A stretch of DNA of 64,000 nt from Streptomyces marispadix (GTDB lineage: Bacteria > Actinomycetota > Actinomycetes > Streptomycetales > Streptomycetaceae), in assembly GCF_022524345.1 (NCBI RefSeq), contig NZ_JAKWJU010000002.1, positions 3,813,501 to 3,877,500 of the forward strand, given 5' to 3'. The notes below the pieces were generated by a model. That model made no database searches. It was not told the origin of the DNA and saw nothing but the letters and a program-made list of their open reading frames with translations. The position numbers and the translations under genes are program-made. Shown here piece after piece: positions 7,754-17,469 of the stretch. Positions within the stretch are counted from its first letter, which is position 1. The number at the start of each line of letters is the position of its first letter.

Positions 7754-10156
7754 ATGCCTCGTGGACGTCATCGCCATTCGCAGCCACTGCACCGGGCCCT
7801 CGCTCCGGCAACGGTCACAGCGGCAGCGCTGCTCTGCGCGGGAGGCGCCTGGCTGTTCGGTGAAGCCGGTTTCGGTGACACGGACACGGTGCTGCTGCGT
7901 GTCTGCTCTGCCGGTGCTGCCGCGGCAGCCGTGACCGGCGCCGTACTGCTGCGTACCTGGGACCGTGCGGCAGGCAAACGCGTAGGCGACCTGAAGACCA
8001 AGCAGGCGAGCACGGAGTGGCGGGCCGAGGAGCGCCAGGCCGAACTCGAAGGCGAACTCGAGGAACTCCGCCAGGCACGCGAGAAGACCCGGGGCAGGCT
8101 GCGGGACAAGCGCGAGGAGCTGGCGCGGCTGCGCAGCGAGCACGCGGACCTGCTGCGCCGGTACGCACACGCCGAGACGGAGCGGGCCAGCGCCCTGGAG
8201 GGCAGACGACAGCTCCAGCTCGAATCCGGCGAACCGACGAAGGCACTCACTGCTTCGGCCACCGACCACCGTCATCCGTCGGGGGCGCCCACTCCGCTCA
8301 CTTATCTCCAGGCGAACGAGGCGCTGCGCAATCTCAGCCGCAACGTCGCACGCAGGCAGGAGCGCGAGGAGCAGGAGCAGGAGGAGCGCGAACGCCAGGA
8401 GAGGCTGCGCAAGGAACGCGAACTGCGGGAGCAGGAGCGGGAAGCCGTCCGGCGGGCGGCGCTTCAGAAGCCGGGAACCGTGACGGAGGAGCGCAGGTCG
8501 ACGGAGCCGGAGGCCGGCAAGTTCGACTTCTTCGGCACCGGCAGCATGGGCAAGCCGAAGCGTCGGGCTAAGCGGCCGTCGGCACCGCAGCAAGGGCTGG
8601 GGGCGACGTCCGTACCGGGGCGGACGCGGGAGCCGCGCGAGGCGTCCGAGCTGTTCGAGCGGCGCGACCGCCGGGAGCAGAGCGGCACGGGGGACGAGGC
8701 GAAGGATCGTACGAAGTCCGATGCCGCGGCGGAGGACACGGCCGGTACGCCGGAGAAGGCCGGTGCGGCGGACAAGACCGGTGCGGCGGGAGACGCGGAG
8801 AAGGCGCGCGAGGGCGCGAAGTCCGGGGCGGCGCGGTCGGAGGCGGCGCCGTCCGCAGTGAACGGCAGCGCCGGTGGCGGGCTGCACGGGCAGGACGGTC
8901 CCGGCTCCCGGTCGGATGCGGACGGTACGAAGGCGACGAGCGGCGCGAAGAGCGGGGCGGACGCGGCGCAGCAGGGCTCCGGGAAGGCCGACGACCCGAA
9001 GGCTTCCGACGCGAAGACCACCGGGGACGCGAAGGCCACCGGGGACGCGAAGGCTCCGGCAGTGGCGGAGGCTGCGGCAGAGGCGAAGACGACGGCGACG
9101 GAAAAGGAAGCCGACGCAGGCCGAGCCAAGGAGACCGAAGCCAAGGACGCCAAGGAGCCCACGGCGAAAGACGCCAAGGAGCCCACGGCCGCGAACCGGA
9201 CCGGCCGCCATGCCCGGCGCGACGAAGGCATACGGGAAGCGTCCCCGGCGGCATCGGCATCGATATCCGGATCGACTTCCGCGTCGGCGGCGACATCGGT
9301 GTCGGCCTCTGGAGCGGCGTCGACGGGCGCCGGTGGCAAGGACTCCGGGCGGACGGGCTCCGTACCGGAAGCGGACGCCAAGTCCCGTGAGCGCGGGGCG
9401 CGTTCGGCCTCCGGGAAGTCCGGCCAAGGACACGAGTCCGAGGAGCCGAAGAAGGACGACGCACAGGACCCGAAGAGGGACGGCCTCACCGGGAAGGGCC
9501 CGGCCGGTGCCGCGGACGCTCCCGGCAGCAAGCCCACGCAGAACGGAACGCCCTCGAAGGCGGAGAGCAAGCCCGCCTCTGAGCCCAAGTCCGCCTCGGA
9601 CTCCAAGCCCGCCTCTGAGCCCAAGTCCGCCTCGGAGGAGGGGCCCGAATCGAATCCGGGATCGGGGAGGACCCCGGAGCCGGAGGCGGAACAGAAGACG
9701 ACTTCGGAGAGAAACCCGGAGACGGAACAGAGCCCGGAGACGGACCCCGAGCCGGAGCCGGAGCCGGGCCGGAAGCCGGGGGCGGAGAAGAAGCCCGAAT
9801 CCGGGAAGAAGCCGGAACCGGGACCCGGGGCCGCGGCCAAGACCGGGCCCGCGCCTGCGAACGAGTCGAAGCCTGAGGCCGACTCGAAGGCCGAGGAGGG
9901 CTCCGAGCCGAAGTCGGAGGCCGAGCCGAAGTCGGAGACCGAGCCGAAGTCTGAGACCGGGTCGGAATCCGAGGGCGAGCCGAAGTCGGAGACCAAGTCG
10001 TCAGAGTCTGACCCGAAGTCCGGGACCGCGAAGTCCGACGCCGACTCCCAGATCAAGGACGGTTCCGAGCAGAAGCCGGGGCATCCGACGGCCAAGGCGC
10101 GCAGCTCCGCGAACTCCAAGCCGAGGTCCGACTCCGGGGTGCGCAATGCGAGTTGA
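7754..10156 (+). CDS. Membrane-anchored coiled-coil protein with very long disordered charged tail
   Basis: From the ATG at 7754 (MPRGRHRHSQPLHRALAPAT) the product is 800 residues. It has two N-terminal hydrophobic helices (about 14-35 and 46-64), then long coiled coils (about 70-165 and 195-240, with runs of E, R, Q and L), a short conserved-looking patch around KFDFFGTGSMGKPKRRAKRP, and about 520 residues of Lys/Glu/Ser/Pro/Ala/Gly/Asp low complexity with motifs such as SKPASEPKSAS. The tail should be disordered and nearly charge-balanced. Two upstream in-frame starts (7604, 7703) exist but give no plausible domain. Function unknown. Convergent with nuoD. Confidence 0.75.
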   Translation: MPRGRHRHSQPLHRALAPATVTAAALLCAGGAWLFGEAGFGDTDTVLLRVCSAGAAAAAVTGAVLLRTWDRAAGKRVGDLKTKQASTEWRAEERQAELEGELEELRQAREKTRGRLRDKREELARLRSEHADLLRRYAHAETERASALEGRRQLQLESGEPTKALTASATDHRHPSGAPTPLTYLQANEALRNLSRNVARRQEREEQEQEERERQERLRKERELREQEREAVRRAALQKPGTVTEERRSTEPEAGKFDFFGTGSMGKPKRRAKRPSAPQQGLGATSVPGRTREPREASELFERRDRREQSGTGDEAKDRTKSDAAAEDTAGTPEKAGAADKTGAAGDAEKAREGAKSGAARSEAAPSAVNGSAGGGLHGQDGPGSRSDADGTKATSGAKSGADAAQQGSGKADDPKASDAKTTGDAKATGDAKAPAVAEAAAEAKTTATEKEADAGRAKETEAKDAKEPTAKDAKEPTAANRTGRHARRDEGIREASPAASASISGSTSASAATSVSASGAASTGAGGKDSGRTGSVPEADAKSRERGARSASGKSGQGHESEEPKKDDAQDPKRDGLTGKGPAGAADAPGSKPTQNGTPSKAESKPASEPKSASDSKPASEPKSASEEGPESNPGSGRTPEPEAEQKTTSERNPETEQSPETDPEPEPEPGRKPGAEKKPESGKKPEPGPGAAAKTGPAPANESKPEADSKAEEGSEPKSEAEPKSETEPKSETGSESEGEPKSETKSSESDPKSGTAKSDADSQIKDGSEQKPGHPTAKARSSANSKPRSDSGVRNAS

Positions 10157-10226
10157 GCCGGGCACCCGGCTTCGCAGCCCTGCCCCGTAGCCCGTACTCG
10201 CCGACTGCTCGCCGACTACTTGTCGC

Positions 10227-11456
10227 TTACTTGTCGATGTCGCCGACCACGAAGAAGAACGAGCCCAGGATCGCCACCATGTCGGCGACCAGCGTGCCCG
10301 GCAGCAGCTCCGTCAGCGCCTGGATGTTGTTGAAGGACGCCGACCTGAGCTTGAGCCGGTAGGGCGTCTTCTCGCCCTTGGAGACCAGGTAGTAGCCGTT
10401 GAGGCCGAGCGGGTTCTCCGTCCAGGCGTAAGTCGCGCCCTCCGGTGCCTTGAGTACCTTCGGGAGGCGCTGGTTGACCGGGCCGGGCGGCAGTCCGGCG
10501 AGGCGGTCGAGGCAGGCGTCCGCCAAGTCCAGTGAGTTGTGGGCCTGTTCGAGTAGCACCTCGAAGCGGGCGAGGCAGTCGCCCTCGCGCCTGGTGACGA
10601 CCTTGAGGGTGTCCCGCAGTTCCCCGTACGCGAGATACGGCTCGTCGCGGCGGAGGTCGAAGTCCACTCCGGAGGCACGGGCGATGGGGCCGCTGACGCC
10701 GTAGGCGTGCACCGTCGCCTGATCGAGTACGCCCACGCCTCGCGTGCGCCCGCGGAAGATCTCGTTCCCCGTCACCAGGCGGTCGAAGGTGTCCATCCGG
10801 GACCGCACGTCCGAGACCGCCTGCCGTGCCCGGGACTGCCATCCGGCCGGAAGGTCCTCCTTCAGCCCGCCGACGCGGTTGAACATGTAGTGCATCCGGC
10901 CGCCGGAGATCTCCTCCATCACGTGCTGCAACTCCTCGCGTTCGCGGAACGCGTGGAAGACGGGCGTGATGCCGCCGAGTTCCAGCGGATAGGAGCCGAG
11001 GAACATCAAGTGGTTGAGCACGCGGTTGAGTTCGGCGAGCAGCGTCCGCGTCCACACGGCACGCTCGGGGACCTCCATGCCGAGCATGCGCTCGACGGCG
11101 AGGACGACGCCGAGTTCGTTGGAGAAGGCGGAGAGCCAGTCGTGGCGGTTGGCGAGGACGATGATCTGCCGGTAGTCGCGCGCCTCGAAGAGCTTCTCCG
11201 CGCCCCGGTGCATATAGCCCACGATGGGTTCGACCGCGCTGATCAACTCGCCGTCCAGGACGAGTCGCAGCCGCAGCACGCCGTGCGTGGAGGGGTGCTG
11301 GGGGCCGATGTTGAGCACCATGTCGGAGCTGTCGGCGGCGCCGCCGACGCCGACCGTGGTGTGCGTGCCCCGGCCGTCCGTCGGGCCGCCGGCCGGGGCG
11401 CCGGGGGTCGCGGCGGTGCCGTGCCCGGTGCCGTCCGTCGTCGTCCGCTGACTCAT
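10227..11456 (-). CDS. Orphan NADH-quinone oxidoreductase subunit D-like protein (NuoD/49-kDa family)
   Basis: A 409-residue homologue of complex I subunit NuoD (NDUFS2), which forms the quinone pocket near cluster N2. Family blocks are clear: [12 protein letters not shown] (51-62), [12 protein letters not shown] (80-91), [11 protein letters not shown] (157-167), [14 protein letters not shown], and [10 protein letters not shown] at the end. The quinone-site His (H58) is kept, but the Tyr of the RxDY motif is Trp (NRHDW, W107) and the Asp that pairs with the His is Glu (E159). No other nuo gene is in the window, and the next gene downstream is convergent. It resembles the second, partial nuo set known in streptomycetes, here reduced to one subunit. 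The first ~45 residues are a Gly/Thr-rich extension. Confidence 0.88.
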   Translation of the reverse strand: MSQRTTTDGTGHGTAATPGAPAGGPTDGRGTHTTVGVGGAADSSDMVLNIGPQHPSTHGVLRLRLVLDGELISAVEPIVGYMHRGAEKLFEARDYRQIIVLANRHDWLSAFSNELGVVLAVERMLGMEVPERAVWTRTLLAELNRVLNHLMFLGSYPLELGGITPVFHAFREREELQHVMEEISGGRMHYMFNRVGGLKEDLPAGWQSRARQAVSDVRSRMDTFDRLVTGNEIFRGRTRGVGVLDQATVHAYGVSGPIARASGVDFDLRRDEPYLAYGELRDTLKVVTRREGDCLARFEVLLEQAHNSLDLADACLDRLAGLPPGPVNQRLPKVLKAPEGATYAWTENPLGLNGYYLVSKGEKTPYRLKLRSASFNNIQALTELLPGTLVADMVAILGSFFFVVGDIDK

Positions 11457-11593
11457 GCGCTCAGTCTCGCACCCGTGGCGGCAGGGGACTCCGGGAGCCC
11501 ACAGCCCGTAGCGGACAGCGGGTAGTCGCGAGCCCCGGCGGCCCGTCTCCGGGGTTACGTTCCCGAGCCTGCCCCGGTGTCGGTGCCCGGCCG

Positions 11594-11605
11594 TAGGGTT
11601 GGCGC
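11594..11605 (+). promoter_or_regulatory. Probable leaderless -10 for the PH-domain pair
   Basis: TAGGGT at 11594-11599 fits the actinobacterial -10 consensus and ends 6 bases before the ATG at 11606, leaving no room for a ribosome binding site. A leaderless transcript is likely. No clear -35 is visible. Confidence 0.45.
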
Positions 11606-12112
11606 ATGAATACGGGGACGGAGACGCGCGACGCGGAGAGGGCGGGGGAGCCCGTGCGCTGGAGCGGCGTCGAGCGTGCGCTGGTGCGGATGCGCCGGGT
11701 GGTGCTGCTGTGCGCGCTGGGGCCGCTTGCGCTCGCAGCGGGCGCCGGGCTGTGGCTGCTCGCGGGCCCGCCGTGGGCGGCGTTCGCGCTGCTGCCCACG
11801 GCGGTCGCGGTGTGGGGCTGGGGCGCGCTGGAGCGCAACTGGCGCTCGTGGCGTTACGCGGAGCGCGCCGACGACCTGCTCATCAGCCGCGGCGTGCTCT
11901 GGCGGGAGTTGACGGTGGTGCCGTACGGGCGGATGCAGCTCGTCGAGGTCACGTCGGGACCGCTGGAGAGGCGGTACGGGCTGGCACGCGTCCAGTTGCA
12001 CACGGCCGCCGCGACGACGGACGCCGAGATCCCGGGGCTCGTACCGGAGGAGGCGGAACGCCTGCGCGACCGGCTCACGGAACTCGGCGGCGCCAGGTCG
12101 GCCGGGCTGTGA
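11606..12112 (+). CDS. PH domain-containing membrane protein (YdbS-like)
   Basis: A 168-residue protein with two membrane helices (about 32-50 and 55-75) followed by one bacterial PH (bPH2) domain that includes [27 protein letters not shown] and the segment [13 protein letters not shown]. This layout matches the YdbS half of the YdbS/YdbT pair, membrane proteins linked in Bacillus to resistance against membrane-active peptides. The GTG of the next gene overlaps its stop (GTGA), so the two are made together. Precise role here is unknown. Confidence 0.85.
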   Translation: MNTGTETRDAERAGEPVRWSGVERALVRMRRVVLLCALGPLALAAGAGLWLLAGPPWAAFALLPTAVAVWGWGALERNWRSWRYAERADDLLISRGVLWRELTVVPYGRMQLVEVTSGPLERRYGLARVQLHTAAATTDAEIPGLVPEEAERLRDRLTELGGARSAGL

Positions 12113-13716
12113 GCGGGGCCCCGCGTCCGACGTCGGACCAGGAAGCGAGCCCGGGCCCGAACACGAACCCGGACCCAGTCCCGGACCCGGACCCGGCCGC
12201 GGACCGGGAGCACGCCGGGGCGCACGGCCGCGCGGAGGGCAAGCGGCTGCACCCCGTCACACCGTGGCGGCGTGCGTGGGCGCCCGTCGCCGGGCTCGTC
12301 GCCTTCGCCCTGCACGACTTCGAGCGCATCCGCGAGTGGTACACGCAGCTCACGCCCGGCCGCCTCCTGCTGGCCTTCGCCGTGCTGCTGCCCCTCGCGG
12401 CGGGGTACGGATTCCTGTCCTGGTGGTTCACCAGCTATCTCGTCACCGACACCGAGCTGCGCATCCGTACGGGTCTGGTCTTCCGGCGCACGGCGCATAT
12501 CCGGCTCGACCGAGTCCAGGCCGTCGACGTCGGGCGGCCGCTTCTGGCGCGGGTGGCGGGAGTCGCCAAGCTCAAGCTGGACGTCGTGGGCGCCGAGGCG
12601 AAGGACGAACTGGCTTTCCTCGGCGAGCGCGAGGCGGTCGCCCTGCGCGCCGAACTGCTCGCCCGCGCCGCCGGGATCGCCCCCGAGGCCGCCCCGGAGG
12701 CGGGCGAGGCCCCGGCCCGCGAGATGCTCCGCGTCGACACGCGCACGCTCGTCACCGGGCTGCTGCTGATGGGCAGCGGCTGGGGCGCTCTGCTCGCGGC
12801 GGTGCTCGTCCCGGTCGTCGTGTACGCCGCCAGCGACAGCGTGCTGGGGGCCGTCGCCGCCCTCGCGCCAGCCCTGGGCGGTGTCTGGGCCGGTACGGGC
12901 GGACGTCTGCTCAAGGAGTACGACTGGACGGTCGCCGAGTCGCCCGACGGGCTGCGCCTGGACCACGGCCTGCTGGACCGCGAGCACGCCACCGTGCCTC
13001 CGGGCCGCGTCCAGTCCATACGGATCACCGAGCCGCTGCTCTGGCGTCGACGGGGCTGGGTGCGCGTGGAGCTGGAGATCGCGGGCGCCGGCAAGGACAA
13101 GGGCGGCGTGCTGATCCCCGTGGCGACGCGAGACGACGCGGCAGGCGTACTGGCGCGGGTGCTGCAGGGCGTGGACCTCGCCGCGGCGGCGGGCGTCGCC
13201 GCTCCGGTCCCGCGCCGCGCACGCTGGTGTCTGCCGCTGCTGTGGCGCGGCTGCGGGCACGGGACCACCGACGCCGTCTTCGTCACCCGCAGCGGCCTGG
13301 TCAAGCGCCGGGTCACGCTCGTACCGCATGCGAAGGTGCAGAGCGTGCGCCTCGTACAGGGGCCGTGGCAGCGGAAGTTGAGGCTCGCGGACGTGGCCGT
13401 GGACCACGGTGCGAACGGATGGACGGCGGCTCGGCTGAGGGACGCCGACGAGGCGTACGCCTTGGTGCACGCGCAGGCGGAACGGTCGCGGACGGGGCGC
13501 CGGGAGGCGCGTCCCGACCGGTGGATGACGGGGGGAGCGGGGGCGGGCGCGACGGACGGCGATGCGCCTGGCGCTGCGGGCGGAGAGACGCCGGACGCCG
13601 CAGAGGGAGAGACGGACGGCGATGCGCCCGGTGCGTCGGCGGCGAAGGCCGGGCGGTCCCCGAAGCCGCCCGCCACGGCTGCCATTGAGGACGAGGACCC
13701 GTCAGCCGAAGGGTGA
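12109..13716 (+). CDS. PH domain-containing membrane protein (YdbT-like, multiple PH repeats)
   Basis: The 535-residue partner of the preceding gene, starting at the GTG that overlaps its stop. Two hydrophobic hairpins (about 58-105 and 215-260) alternate with at least three PH-like units: [32 protein letters not shown], then [26 protein letters not shown], then [25 protein letters not shown]. Each has the RxQxV/I signature. N- and C-terminal tails are Pro/Asp- and Gly/Asp-rich repeats (GDAPGA-like). Its 3' end overlaps the end of the convergent methyltransferase gene by 15 bp, leaving no room for a terminator. Confidence 0.85.
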   Translation: MSGAPRPTSDQEASPGPNTNPDPVPDPDPAADREHAGAHGRAEGKRLHPVTPWRRAWAPVAGLVAFALHDFERIREWYTQLTPGRLLLAFAVLLPLAAGYGFLSWWFTSYLVTDTELRIRTGLVFRRTAHIRLDRVQAVDVGRPLLARVAGVAKLKLDVVGAEAKDELAFLGEREAVALRAELLARAAGIAPEAAPEAGEAPAREMLRVDTRTLVTGLLLMGSGWGALLAAVLVPVVVYAASDSVLGAVAALAPALGGVWAGTGGRLLKEYDWTVAESPDGLRLDHGLLDREHATVPPGRVQSIRITEPLLWRRRGWVRVELEIAGAGKDKGGVLIPVATRDDAAGVLARVLQGVDLAAAAGVAAPVPRRARWCLPLLWRGCGHGTTDAVFVTRSGLVKRRVTLVPHAKVQSVRLVQGPWQRKLRLADVAVDHGANGWTAARLRDADEAYALVHAQAERSRTGRREARPDRWMTGGAGAGATDGDAPGAAGGETPDAAEGETDGDAPGASAAKAGRSPKPPATAAIEDEDPSAEG

Positions 13717-15048
13717 CGGGACGCCGCCTACGGGTTGGATCAGCCAGCCGAAGGCGCCGAGCCCGCCTCGGTCGGTCAGCTCAGCGGCCTCACCGGCCGA
13801 CGCCAACTGCCGTACGTATGCGGCCGGATCGCTCGACGCGAGGGAGAGCGGCGGGCGTGCGCCGTCGATCCCCAGGATGTGGAGGGCGTCGCGCTGGGAG
13901 CGCACGGCGGGAGCGGTGGAGCCCGGGGCACCGACTGAGCCAGGGGCCTCCGAGCCGGCCGCACCTGGGCCTGCGGTGCCCGTTCCGGTGGTCCCGGTGT
14001 ACCTCTCCACCGCCGCGTGTGCGCCTGCCGCCGCGCATGCGTCCAGCGCTACGTGTGCGGTCAGATCCCGGCTGCCGTCCGGTACGGGCGACACCTCGCG
14101 GCCGTCGAGATAGCCGGTGAGCGTGCCGAAGAGAGGGCGGTCCGCGCGGAAGTGCGCGTAGTCGACGGCGACGGCCAGGCCACGGGACAGGGTCCGCACG
14201 GCAGCGGCCCACGCCTCGTCACGGGGCAGCCCGATCTCGGCACGCAGCCCGGGTTCGCCGGTGCGGCCGGGGCCGACTGCTTCGCCGTGCTTGCCGGGTT
14301 CGCCGGACCCACCGGGCTCGCCGGGGCCGTCCGACCCAGCGGTCTCCCCGGTCTCCCCGGTGGTCTCGGGCTCGGGCTCCGGTGCAGCCGGACCGTCCGC
14401 GCCCAGGGGCCACCAGCGGCGCAGCCAGTCCGCGTCCGGACCGTGTACCGGTTCGCCGAGCCGTTCGGCGCCGTCCGAGGTACGTACGAGCACGGTGCGC
14501 GGAACGCCGTCGGAGTCGTTCTCCGCGACGTCGAGCGGGACGTTGTCGAGCCATTCGTTGGCGAACAGCAGACCGGACAGCGACGCGGGGGCAGGCAGCC
14601 GGTGCGACCAGACGATTCGCTCGTCGAGACCGGGGGGACGGGGCGCGCGTTCCACCGCGTAAGGGCGGACGCGCTCGGAGACCTCGTCGGGCAGCGCCTC
14701 CAGTACGCCGGTCAGCAGCTCGCCACGGCCCGCGCCCACGTCCACCATGGCGAGCTCTCGGGGGCGGCCCAGCTCGTCGTCGACGTGGCGCAGCAGGCGT
14801 GCGACCGCGATGGCGAAGAGCCGTGAGACGTGCACGGACGTACGGAAGTGGGCGGCGGGCGGCTCGCGTTCATAGAACCCCGGGCCCGCGTCCTCGGCCC
14901 CCTCTGCCGCGCCGCTCTCCGCCGGGCAGTCGGTGCCGTAGAGCGCCCGCCTGGCCGCGGCCTGCCACGGCAGCCAGAGACCGTCGTCGCAAGGGGAGTC
15001 CGCGGGGCCGCCCGCCGCTTCGCCGCCTCCCCGTTCTCTCGTGTCCAC
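13702..15048 (-). CDS. SAM-dependent methyltransferase, MidA/NDUFAF7 (DUF185) family
   Basis: A 448-residue Rossmann methyltransferase. Family landmarks are [22 protein letters not shown] (58-79), SAM motif [11 protein letters not shown] (102-111), the acidic YAVERA motif after beta-2, and [14 protein letters not shown] (161-174), the DUF185 hallmark equivalent to NE.FDALPV. A Gly/Glu/Pro-rich insert of ~60 residues interrupts the second half. The mitochondrial member NDUFAF7 dimethylates an arginine of the NuoD-equivalent subunit during complex I assembly. The orphan NuoD-like gene lies 2.2 kb away on the same strand, which hints at an enzyme-substrate pair (inference). Confidence 0.85.
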   Translation of the reverse strand: MDTRERGGGEAAGGPADSPCDDGLWLPWQAAARRALYGTDCPAESGAAEGAEDAGPGFYEREPPAAHFRTSVHVSRLFAIAVARLLRHVDDELGRPRELAMVDVGAGRGELLTGVLEALPDEVSERVRPYAVERAPRPPGLDERIVWSHRLPAPASLSGLLFANEWLDNVPLDVAENDSDGVPRTVLVRTSDGAERLGEPVHGPDADWLRRWWPLGADGPAAPEPEPETTGETGETAGSDGPGEPGGSGEPGKHGEAVGPGRTGEPGLRAEIGLPRDEAWAAAVRTLSRGLAVAVDYAHFRADRPLFGTLTGYLDGREVSPVPDGSRDLTAHVALDACAAAGAHAAVERYTGTTGTGTAGPGAAGSEAPGSVGAPGSTAPAVRSQRDALHILGIDGARPPLSLASSDPAAYVRQLASAGEAAELTDRGGLGAFGWLIQPVGGVPSPFG

Positions 15049-15170
15049 GTCGAGCCACGTTAGGCGAGCCGTGCGGACGGGCCTCCTCCACCTTGCGGAG
15101 TATGCGGGCGCTCAGGGATCGGCCGCCGGTCTGACCCCTGCACGTGCCCGGCCTGAATACGCTGTGTTAT

Positions 15171-16439
15171 GTGAACCGCATCTACGACTTCATCCGCCGG
15201 CATCCCACTTGGGTGGACTGCTGGTGGGCTCTGCTGCTGCTGATGATGTCGGCGGTGTGGCTCATATCGAGCGTGGAGAGCGACGGCGAGGGGCTGCCCC
15301 AGGGGCCGAAGGAGCAGATAGCCGCGGTCCCCATCGTTCTGGCGATGTGCACGGTGGTCGCGCTGCGCCGCCGCGTACCGGAGAAGATGCTGGTGCTGGC
15401 CACGGGCACCGGCGTGGCACAGGTCGTCACCCACGTGGCCATCGGCCCCAGCAACTTCGCCATGCTGGTGATCGTCTTCACCGTGGCCTCCCGCAACATC
15501 CGCTGGGCGTCGCGCTTCGCTCTCTGCGGCGCCCTGCTCGCCCCGACCATCGCCACGCTGCGCTGGCCGGACGAGGACCAGACGCTGGCCGGGACGATAC
15601 TCGGCGACGTCTTCCTGACCGTCACGTTCCTGCTGGCCTGGGTGCTGGGCGACTCGCTGCGTACCCGGCGTGCCTACTACGCGCAGCTGGAGGAGCGCGC
15701 GACTCGTCTGGAGAAGGAGCGCGAGGCACAGACCAAGATCGCGGCGGCTGCCGAACGGGCCCGTATCGCCCGGGAGTTGCACGACGTCGTCGCGCACAAC
15801 GTCTCGGTGATGGTGGTGCAGGCCGACGGCGCCGCCTACGTACTGGACTCGGCGCCCGACCAGGCCCGGCAGGCACTGGAGACCATCTCCGGCACGGGCA
15901 GGCAGGCTCTCGCGGAGATGCGCCGCCTGCTGGGCGTGCTGCGTACGGGAGAGGGCGGAGCCGCGGCGTCCGGTGCCAACGGACATCCGGGCCGTGAGGG
16001 CAGGGACGGCGCGGGCGAGTATCTGCCGCAGCCCGGGATGGAGCAGCTCTCGGAGCTGATCGATCAGGTCAGGGGCGCGGGCCTCGACGTCAGCTTCTCG
16101 ATAGAGGGCACGCCGCGCCCGCTGCCCAGCAGCGTCGAACTGACCGCGTACCGCGTGGTCCAGGAGGCACTGACCAATACGCGCAAGCACGGCGGACCGC
16201 AGGTCGGGGCGACCGTCCGGCTCCGCTACGGCCCCGACGAACTGTCGCTGCTCGCCGAGGACGACGGGCGGGGCGCGGAACGCGACCTGTACGAGGACGG
16301 CGGTACGGACGGACTGGGGCACGGACTCATCGGAATGCGCGAACGAGTCGGCATGGTGGGCGGCAGCCTGGAGACCGGGCCACGGCCCGGAGGCGGCTTC
16401 CGCATCAGCGCCGTGCTGCCGCTGAAGGCCGCCCACTGA
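15171..16439 (+). CDS. Two-component sensor histidine kinase (NarL/DesK class)
   Basis: A membrane sensor kinase of the HisKA_3 type, 422 residues from the GTG at 15171; an in-frame GTG 27 bases upstream is the alternative. Four to five N-terminal hydrophobic helices (residues 12-150) are followed by a short coiled coil (about 160-190), then the dimerisation/phosphoacceptor motif ERARIARELHDVVAHNVSVM with the phospho-His in ELHD. The HATPase_c domain has YRVVQEALTNTRKH (N box) and GLIGMRERV (G box). Its partner regulator follows after 212 bp of degenerate repeats. The stimulus is unknown. Confidence 0.92.
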   Translation: MNRIYDFIRRHPTWVDCWWALLLLMMSAVWLISSVESDGEGLPQGPKEQIAAVPIVLAMCTVVALRRRVPEKMLVLATGTGVAQVVTHVAIGPSNFAMLVIVFTVASRNIRWASRFALCGALLAPTIATLRWPDEDQTLAGTILGDVFLTVTFLLAWVLGDSLRTRRAYYAQLEERATRLEKEREAQTKIAAAAERARIARELHDVVAHNVSVMVVQADGAAYVLDSAPDQARQALETISGTGRQALAEMRRLLGVLRTGEGGAAASGANGHPGREGRDGAGEYLPQPGMEQLSELIDQVRGAGLDVSFSIEGTPRPLPSSVELTAYRVVQEALTNTRKHGGPQVGATVRLRYGPDELSLLAEDDGRGAERDLYEDGGTDGLGHGLIGMRERVGMVGGSLETGPRPGGGFRISAVLPLKAAH

Positions 16440-16533
16440 GCGGCGGAGGCGGCACCGGCGAGGCGATACAGGGCCCGACTCGTCCTCGTACAGCCCGCAT
16501 CGGCCCCTGCGGACCAGCTAGCTCCCAGAGTCG

Positions 16534-16640
16534 CCACAGCCCCACAGCTCCATAGACCCCCAGCCCCATAGACCCACAGCCTGATAGACCGCCAGACCCA
16601 CCGACCCACAGCCCGTGAAGCCACACAGCCCGTGAGGAAG
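16534..16640. repeat. Degenerate 16-17-bp tandem repeats between kinase and regulator genes
   Basis: Units such as CCCATAGACCCACAG, CCTGATAGACCGCCAG, ACCCACCGACCCACAG and CCCGTGAAGCCACACAG follow each other in the gap between the sensor kinase stop and the regulator start. Strand composition is C/A-rich and differs from neighbouring coding DNA. No hairpin or ORF explains it. Confidence 0.6.
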
Positions 16641-16651
16641 GGATCGATCCC

Positions 16652-17338
16652 ATGACGATCCGCGTGATGCTCGTCGACGATCAGATGCTGCTGCGCACCG
16701 GCTTCCGCATGGTGCTGGCCGCCCAGCAGGACATGGAGGTCGTCGCCGAGGCGGGGGACGGCGCGGAGGCGCTGGCGACGCTGCGTTCGACGGCGGTCGA
16801 CGTGGTGCTGATGGACGTACGGATGCCGAACATCGACGGAGTGGAGGCGACACGTCGCATCTGCTCGGGCGGCGAGGGCGGCCCCGGTTCGCCGAAGGTG
16901 CTGATACTGACGACCTTCGACCTCGACGAGTACGCCTTCTCAGCGCTGAAGGCGGGCGCCAGCGGCTTCATGCTCAAGGACGTGCCGCCGGGTGATCTGC
17001 TCGCCGCGATCCGGGCCGTGCACAGCGGGGACGCGGTGGTCGCCCCGAGCACCACCCGGCGCCTCATCGACCGCTTCTCCACGGTGCTTCCCGCGGCCAC
17101 GCCCGAACCCCTCTCGCATGGGCTGGAGCGGCTTACGGACCGCGAGCGCGAGGTGCTGACCCTCGTCGCGCAGGGCCTGTCCAACGGGGAGATCGCCGCC
17201 GAACTGGTGCTCTCCGAGGCCACGGTGAAGACCCATGTGGGCCGCATCCTCGCCAAGCTCGAACTGCGCGACCGCGTGCAGGCGGTCGTGCTCGCATACG
17301 AGGCGAAGCTGGTCAGGGCCGGGGGCGGTGGGACGTAA
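16652..17338 (+). CDS. LuxR/NarL-family response regulator
   Basis: A 228-residue cytosolic DNA-binding response regulator, cognate to the adjacent kinase. The receiver domain begins MTIRVMLVDDQMLLR with the acidic pair, has the phosphoacceptor Asp in VVLMDVRMPNIDG (about residue 54), the conserved Thr in LILTTFD and Lys in MLKDVPP. The C-terminal LuxR HTH is LTDREREVLTLVAQGLSNGEIAAEL followed by SEATVKTHVGRILAKL. A strong ribosome binding site (GAGGAAGG) precedes the ATG. Confidence 0.95.
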   Translation: MTIRVMLVDDQMLLRTGFRMVLAAQQDMEVVAEAGDGAEALATLRSTAVDVVLMDVRMPNIDGVEATRRICSGGEGGPGSPKVLILTTFDLDEYAFSALKAGASGFMLKDVPPGDLLAAIRAVHSGDAVVAPSTTRRLIDRFSTVLPAATPEPLSHGLERLTDREREVLTLVAQGLSNGEIAAELVLSEATVKTHVGRILAKLELRDRVQAVVLAYEAKLVRAGGGGT

Positions 17339-17469
17339 GCCGGGGGTGGTGGGACATGGGAGCGGGACGCGGGGCCCGCACCACACCGGCACCGCACCCA
17401 GTCCCCGCACCTGCTCCGGCACCGGCTCGATGTCCCTGTGCCCCCGACTCGGCGTCGCCGTAAGGGAGT

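Noticed and set aside
6398..10146. Very long antisense ORFs (over 1000 and 560 codons) opposite the lipoprotein and the charged-tail protein genes
   Set aside because: They arise because G/C-rich third positions remove stop codons from the opposite strand. Their compositions (Arg/Leu- or Ser/Asp-rich) match shadow frames and they carry no domain.
10227..11456. A functional complex I operon
   Set aside because: Only one nuo-like gene is present and the adjacent downstream gene is convergent and unrelated.
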